Assembly (NCBI GenBank): GCA_017591395.1
Contig: WEDG01000417.1
Span: 1 to 64,000, forward strand
DNA length: 64,000 nt
DNA from: Schistocephalus solidus
Lineage: Eukaryota; Platyhelminthes; Cestoda; Diphyllobothriidea; Diphyllobothriidae
Direction of reading: 5' to 3'
In this document: positions 59,305 to 64,000 of the stretch, one piece after another
Numbering within the stretch: position 1 is the stretch's first letter
How the letters are laid out: every line of letters starts with the position of its first letter
Notes under the pieces: model-generated
What the model was told of the DNA's origin: nothing
Seen by the model: only the letters and a program-made list of their open reading frames with translations
Database searches by the model: none
Translations under genes and position numbers: made by a program

Positions 59305-59380
59305 AGGATGTACGTCATTACTCCAATCGCCCACATGTCTGTTGCGAAGGTGATCGGATCAAAGGAGACAATTTCTGGGG
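59305..59380 (-). CDS. Ser/Thr protein kinase exon, subdomains VIII-IX (DRAK/STK17-like)
   Basis: The minus-strand exon of 76 bp is preceded by GCTGTTCTTTTTCTTCTTTTAG, a very good 3' splice site, and followed by CT|GTAAGC. It encodes (A)[18 protein letters not shown] and GVMTYIL. This contains the A/PPE activation-segment motif and the DxWxxGV motif of subdomain IX, both diagnostic for protein kinases. The FDP.TFATDMW spacing and the YIL/LSG join to the next exon fit DRAK/STK17 better than other DAPK relatives. The first two bases complete a codon begun in the preceding exon (G|CC, Ala). The upstream exon with HRD and DFG was not found between 59.4 kb and the window end, so it probably lies outside. 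Translation is open and in phase with the 56468 exon. Confidence 0.92.
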
Positions 59381-59384
59381 CTAA

Positions 59385-60050
59385 AAGAAGAAAAAGAACA
59401 GCTAAAATTACTGACCCTACTTTCAAAATAATAAGGCCTGTCACAGCGAACAATACCCTAATTCCTTCCGTGTATGCAGGCCCAAGGCTGTCGATGGCGA
59501 ACTAAGAGGTCTGTTATTATAGCAAAATATGAGGTTGCTGGTAATAGATCGTAATTTCCATCTGGGTGCTGACTGATTACCATAATACGTACACTTGAAT
59601 GCCACATTAATCGGTTCTCATAGAACTTTAATTCTTCAGTTATGAAGGTGGTCTGGACACTGAACCCAACGGAAAGTTGCTGTTTAGCACGACTCTGAGT
59701 ATATTAGTGCTACAGACTTTGAGGTATGAGCATAGGTAAAACTGTCGATTTATTTGCATAAGATTAGATGAGGAAATTAAATTTTCACTCGGGAAATTTA
59801 TTCACAATTTCTTCATGGAACCTCCGCACTAGGAAGTACACGTTCGTCTTCACGAATATTATGCAAAATTAATGATGAAAAACGGAGATATGAATGACCC
59901 TCTACGGTGCTTTTGCTACCATGTACCGCTGATCAGTAGTTCAGATTCTAAGAGCTGTCATCTGCATATAAATGACCGCACCTAATAGGATAGATTATCG
60001 GCTATAACTATGTCCATTAATTCAGGGAGCGACCGACAGTTGAGAATCCT
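59385..60050. other. Kinase intron upstream of the exon, unassigned
   Basis: No exon recognised. Confidence 0.45.
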
Positions 60051-60056
60051 AGTAAC

Positions 60057-60473
60057 TGTTACGTAGGCAGGAACCGCAATGGAGTCTCGGCCTTAGGCGA
60101 AAAGACCATGTGACCACACACGCCGAAACAGGCCAAGCCAGCTGGGAAACACGTGGGAAACCAAGCCGCCAATCGATGTGCACTGCAGCATTGAGTTCGC
60201 GTATGGCCTTTGCGCACGCATGCAGCCCAAACTTTCGAGAAGTTTCCGCGATGGGATTCCAGCGTGAGAAGCGACCAATCAATGTGAGGCCCGTCGTAGG
60301 CCAGAAGGTTCCAGAACGCTCCCCGCGATTAGCACGCCATTGGTTGGAACATTCGAGGACACGCAGAACTCCAATAAATAAGCGAGAGGTAATGAGCTAG
60401 AGATCCAATGTTTCTGCCGGTCTAGAATAAAACAGTTTCTCCAGAAACCCGAGTTGTCTTCTTCTCTATCACA
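60057..60473 (+). mobile_element. Possible solo LTR
   Basis: Starts TGTTACGTAGGCAGGAACC and can end in CA near 60473 (CTTCTCTATCACA). It contains a CCAATAAATAAGC segment (60371) and a polyadenylation-like GAATAAAAC (60425), the usual order in an LTR. No target duplication is evident (AGTAAC before, CCCGTC after) and no retroviral-type coding lies beside it. An alternative is a unique regulatory or intronic sequence. Confidence 0.3.
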
Positions 60474-60479
60474 CCCGTC

Positions 60480-61570
60480 GGCATAGAGGGGATGGCTAAA
60501 ATAGCTGTTTATGCATTTTTCCATTTCCGGCTAACCACTTGCTGGTTACAGTGTATGTTCTTCATCGGGAAACAAAAAGTCAGAATTGCAAGTTGTTTAT
60601 GGGTCACGATCGTTTATATTTGCAGTTGTAAACGTCTGTTGTCTGTAATTTACTTTTCTTCAAGCACATGACAAAAATGCATGGAATGGAAATTTTTCCC
60701 CCGGATTACTTCAGTGCTAGGAAGCAATTCTGTGCTGATCAACCAGAAACGGCGAATAGGTATCGGGAAATGGCGGGGGAAAAAGTAGCTACACAGCCGC
60801 GGAAAATTCCACTTTCAGTGGAAGGAGTGGCGCATCAGCTACTTTTGGGTTATCTGTCATTAATTAATCAAGACAGCACAGACGGAAGATCATTTTCAGC
60901 GAGCCATCACCAGGCCAGCGCAATAGCACTTACACGATTTGGCCGAACCGCTAAGTAGGCGAAAGGACCAATGGCGGTAGGATGGTTTGGGGGTTTGTGA
61001 GGGAATTAACGTTGAACCATGTTACGGAGGTGTGTAAGTGCCGCTATGGTCCGTAGGGGAGGAGGGAAGGATGCAGGGTTGGAGGGCTGAACTGTTGGAG
61101 AAACGGTGTGGTGGACGGGGATGGGGTGTAGGACCGGTCCGCTGTCGCGGAGTATTGTCTGTTTGGTTTGATTGGTGTCTCAAGTGGCTTTTTATACTGC
61201 GTGCCTTTGAAGCCAAGGGAGCTTAAATGATTTTATGATAGTTCCTTGAGAAGAAAAGACGAAGTTGTACGGCCAGCATGTGTTCGCGTAGCAGCCTTGA
61301 TTGGTTCAGCGGAACCGTACAAAACGCAGAAAGCATCGTTAACGTCAATTTCCTGACCCTCACCATGTCAATCTGTCCAACACTCACGAATCTTTTCGGG
61401 AAGGAATCTTGACCGGAACAGGTAAAGTTGTAGGTTCACACTCCTGAGATCTGAAGATGTGACCTGTTGTTACCTTCCGGAGAGGGATTGCCCCGAGTTT
61501 AGCTGCGGATTACGTAGGCAGTACAGTCGAATTAAAGCTACAATGCAATAACCCACATGCTGAGTCACCA
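60480..61570. other. Unassigned DNA
   Basis: A G-rich stretch at 61020-61150 loosely resembles the reverse of the 1070-1290 repeat, but too weakly to call. A 96-codon forward frame at 60668-60958 is unsupported. Confidence 0.35.
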
Positions 61571-61574
61571 TGAG

Positions 61575-61648
61575 GATGCATAAGATTGACTGACAACGGC
61601 TACTAAGCCAGAACTGGTCACTCCAGTCCCCTTTGCCTGCGTTGGCAC
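61575..61648 (+). repeat. SINE body fragment
   Basis: GATTGACTGACAACGGCTAC, AGCCAGAACTGGTCACTCCA and CCTTTGCCTGCGTTGGCAC match the SINE body; the tail is replaced by a CTT tract. Confidence 0.7.
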
Positions 61649-61649
61649 T

Positions 61650-61677
61650 CCTTCTTCTTCTTCTTCTTCTTCTTCTT

Positions 61678-61707
<30 letters not shown>
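61650..61707. repeat. (CTT)n microsatellite
   Basis: About 19 CTT units directly following a SINE body, perhaps grown from its tail. Confidence 0.97.
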
Positions 61708-61708
<1 letters not shown>

Positions 61709-62178
61709 TATCGATTCAAACTCGATCACGCTCTTGAGTCTAACCCAAAAGGAGGTTTTAGACCCGGGGGCAGAATTTCAGCCAATGGTTTATCAAATGG
61801 TCCCATGTAAGTTAGCCTCATCACTAATGCGCCCCTTCCTTTATCTCCTTACAACTTTCTTCCACAAATTTTTTTTTCACACGAAGAGCATCTTCCGAAA
61901 ATAACATGTATTTAAGCCTACAGCCCAGAAAATGGTTTACTGAAAAAGCCGATCATCTGTTCTGGCTCAGTAAATATCAGCTAGCTCTCTTCGCATAATT
62001 GAGACTACCGTTAAGTACGTAAAAATCACTTACCATCTTCATTGCCACTGTATAAGTTTACACGCTACACCAAACGTGTCACTGCACGCCTGACAACTTT
62101 TCCTAGCAGCGGCTGAACAATTTCTCATCCCGAACCAAAATAAATTTGAGGAAAACACGATCCACTGGTTTAAACAAT

Positions 62179-62490
62179 TTATTCAATGGGAAGAACTAAA
62201 TGAGGCAAACAAAGTATTATCCTACTCAGTACGCAAAGGGAGAAAATGAGCTGTGTGAACATGTGTTGGGACGTGGTCCGGCGCGGCACATATAAAAATG
62301 CAGCCCAGCCAATCCCCAGGCTACTCACTAACATAACGCGGCCCGACGTCATTTCCGGTGCAAGCAGATGCTTAGCTTTCCGAAGTAAACCAGCTTCGAA
62401 CTGGGCGACAGAGGCGTCAAACTGGTCCTCCACTGACTCGATTACCAGCCAAGCAACTAATCGACCTAGAATCTTGACCGCCGTTTCCGT
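62179..62490 (-). CDS. Weak candidate coding frame, unknown protein with one hydrophobic segment
   Basis: A minus-strand frame of about 100 codons, open from after a TAA near 62535, reads SRKTETAVKILGRLVAWLV, ESVEDQFDASVAQFEAGLL and RKAKHLLAPEMTSGRVMLVS, then a hydrophobic stretch (SLGIGWAAFLYV). A donor-like TTA|GTGAGTAG lies inside it. The start is unclear, since no ATG stands before residue 55 or so. It is on the kinase-gene strand but shows no kinase motif. Chance is possible. Confidence 0.25.
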   Translation of the reverse strand, partial: TETAVKILGRLVAWLVIESVEDQFDASVAQFEAGLLRKAKHLLAPEMTSGRVMLVSSLGIGWAAFLYVPRRTTSQHMFTQLIFSLCVLSRIILCLPHLVLPIE

Positions 62491-62689
62491 CTTCCTGCTC
62501 GTGGAAGTGTTCTGCTCCTTTAAGTGACCGATCAGTTAAGATGCAGAATCTTGAAGGCTATTCATAATGTCTTCTGAATCAACCTTAAAAGGAAAGAAGC
62601 TGTCACACGGGAGCCGGCATTTGACGTTTGTGGTAAGGATGAAGCATATGGCTCCCTGAAAATGACATTCGTACAGGAACCACCCGTCA

Positions 62690-62885
62690 TACAGGTGGCT
62701 CTGCAGCAAATTATGGATAAAGAACGGTATGATTTAAGTTCAGGTTCAGGGTTAAGTTGAAGCTTAGGCTTAAGGTTGGGGTAAGTGTCAACTGAATCGT
62801 TGGTGTTTAGGATGGTGTTGGGATTAAGATTAGGACCATAGTTAAGTTTACGTAAGAACTAGAGTTAAGGGTAGGACATGGGGCT
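62690..62885. repeat. Degenerate GGTTA-like tract
   Basis: GGTTCAGGGTTAAGTTGAAG, CTTAAGGTTGGGGTAAGTG and AGTTAAGGGTAGG resemble diverged TTAGGG units on the G-rich strand. Confidence 0.45.
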
Positions 62886-63214
62886 ATTTACTCATCCAGC
62901 CATATTTATAACTTGGACGGGACGTCCATTTTTCCGTGTCCTGGTTAGGTGGCCATATAAGTCCTCCTTAGCAAAGTGGTCTCTTGCCGCTACTCTATGT
63001 TGTCCCCCATAAGACCCAAATGGTGTTCGAAACAGGCAGCTTCCTAGTAGGGTTTCTGTCCAAGGCTAAAGTCGGAAGTGGCTCCATGGTCGCCTTAGCC
63101 AAGGATAGAGCCCACTTGCCCAGCAGAGATGAGATTTTATATTCTCTGGCGGATGAACGCCTCACCAATCGGTGACTGCACATTCTCGAGCCCCACCAGC
63201 AGCCACACAGCGGC

Positions 63215-63370
63215 TATTAGTAGTTCCAGCGAAGACAAGGGAAATCGGAATGGTCATTTCTGACTCATTAACCGTCATACAATAGCCGAACCAAACCGCA
63301 GGTGGTATACATCCCCAGACTTGAACCCGCGATCTGTTGAACAGAAATCCAACGTGCTGTGCACTTGTTG
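63215..63370 (-). repeat. SINE body and partial tRNA-like head, reverse
   Basis: GCGAAGACAAGGGAAATCGG to the GAACCCGCGATCTGTTGAAC block, the reverse of body and box B. The head is cut near box A. Confidence 0.75.
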
Positions 63371-63650
63371 GTGGGGCTCGAGAGAGAGTCCTAAGGCAGA
63401 GCAGGACAATTGAGTCACGTAACCGATCGGTGAGGCTTCGCCCCGCTAATGTTAATATTCCATATCTTAACCGGAAAGACAACGCGTCCGTGGCTCAATG
63501 GTTAGAGCGTTGAACGTCTACTGAACAGGTCGCAAGTTCGAGTCTCGGATGATGCACCATCGCGGATTGCGTATGGCTGACTGCTGATGCCTAATAAGTC
63601 AGAAATGTCCATTCCAGTATCACTTGTCTTTGCCGGCAATGTTCATCTGA
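63371..63650 (+). repeat. Full-length tRNA-derived SINE, forward
   Basis: A 5' module (63372-63455; GGTGGGGCTCGAGAGAGAGT to CCGATCGGTGAGG), then a tRNA-like head (63482-63548) with box A GTGGCTCAATGGTTAGAGC and box B CAAGTTCGAGTCTCGG, then the body to about 63640. Adjacent and inverted to the previous SINE piece. Confidence 0.85.
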
Positions 63651-63654
63651 GTAT

Positions 63655-64000
63655 CCATTCTGAAACATCCAATCCTCAGGCACATGTCTCCAAATACTAC
63701 ACCGCTGTATGAAACAGATCATTTATCCCAGCAAGTCAAGGCACAGTCTGTTGTGTGTTGAACAGGGATGAAAGCCACGTGTCTACTTATGGGTTACAGG
63801 ACAAGAATTCGAAAGTCTTGCCGCCATATCTGCTGAAGCACTTTCTACTGACACACTGAGCTGTAAGATGGGCCATTAACGTACTATAAGCCGAAAATAC
63901 CCTGCCAAAGAATTCAATCGATGCTGGTCTAACAACTTATGACGAAGGTATACGGGTACATATGCTTAACGAAGAACTACCAAGACCCACGAAAGGAAAC
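63655..64000. other. Unassigned DNA to window end
   Basis: No gene or repeat recognised. Confidence 0.4.

Noticed and set aside
1..64000. CRISPR arrays, operons, bacterial phage or defence systems
   Set aside because: No regularly spaced short repeats with unique spacers, no ribosome-binding-site-led gene clusters; the sequence is plainly eukaryotic.

Overview
The window looks like nuclear DNA from a parasitic flatworm. The case rests on split kinase exons with GT/AG borders, (TA)n microsatellites, tRNA-derived SINEs, RTE-like LINE relics and many Penelope-like elements (PLEs) carrying GIY-YIG nuclease domains. A diphyllobothriidean tapeworm would fit the mid-range GC and repeat content, but that is inference and a trematode is not excluded. 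There is no bacterial gene, operon, rRNA or CRISPR array. Most of the sequence is intergenic or intronic and heavily colonised by decayed mobile elements.

Layout: 1-2.47 kb is a large symmetric palindrome (foldback element). Decayed relatives lie at 5.7-6.9, 17.5, 21.1, 30.2 and 40.8 kb. From 7.6 to 17.0 kb there is a nest of PLE fragments on both strands, often joined head to tail, with an RTE LINE scrap and many SINE modules between them. From 17.0 to 31.3 kb the DNA is mostly unassigned, with a reverse-strand RTE reverse transcriptase relic at 21.8-22.8 kb. A convincing reverse-strand exon of an unknown Ser/Pro-rich protein lies at 31.37-32.04 kb. From 32 to 43.5 kb the DNA is AT-rich, with degenerate GGGTTA-like tracts, a PLE nuclease of a different lineage (38.4-39.2 kb) and a mariner-like transposase relic (41.8-42.4 kb). 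From 43.5 to 50.5 kb is a second nest: inverted SINEs, the best-preserved PLE (44.3-46.0 kb) between two TA tracts, and several PLE 3' ends. A 965-bp palindrome resembling a MITE is at 51.3-52.2 kb.

The clearest host gene is on the reverse strand at 56.5-59.4 kb. Two exons with good splice signals encode subdomains VIII to XI of a Ser/Thr kinase of the DAPK family, closest in my judgement to DRAK/STK17. The intron between them is about 2.7 kb and holds SINE copies, including a head-to-head inverted pair. The kinase N-terminus must lie beyond 59.4 kb, probably outside the window. The exon at 31.4-32.0 kb is on the same strand and could be a distal tail exon, but nothing links them directly.

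The most unusual signals are structural: palindromes and inverted dimers built from the same modules, TA tracts at SINE and PLE junctions, and recurrent head-to-tail joining of PLE fragments. All PLE and LINE copies seen carry stops, frameshifts or truncations, so none looks active.
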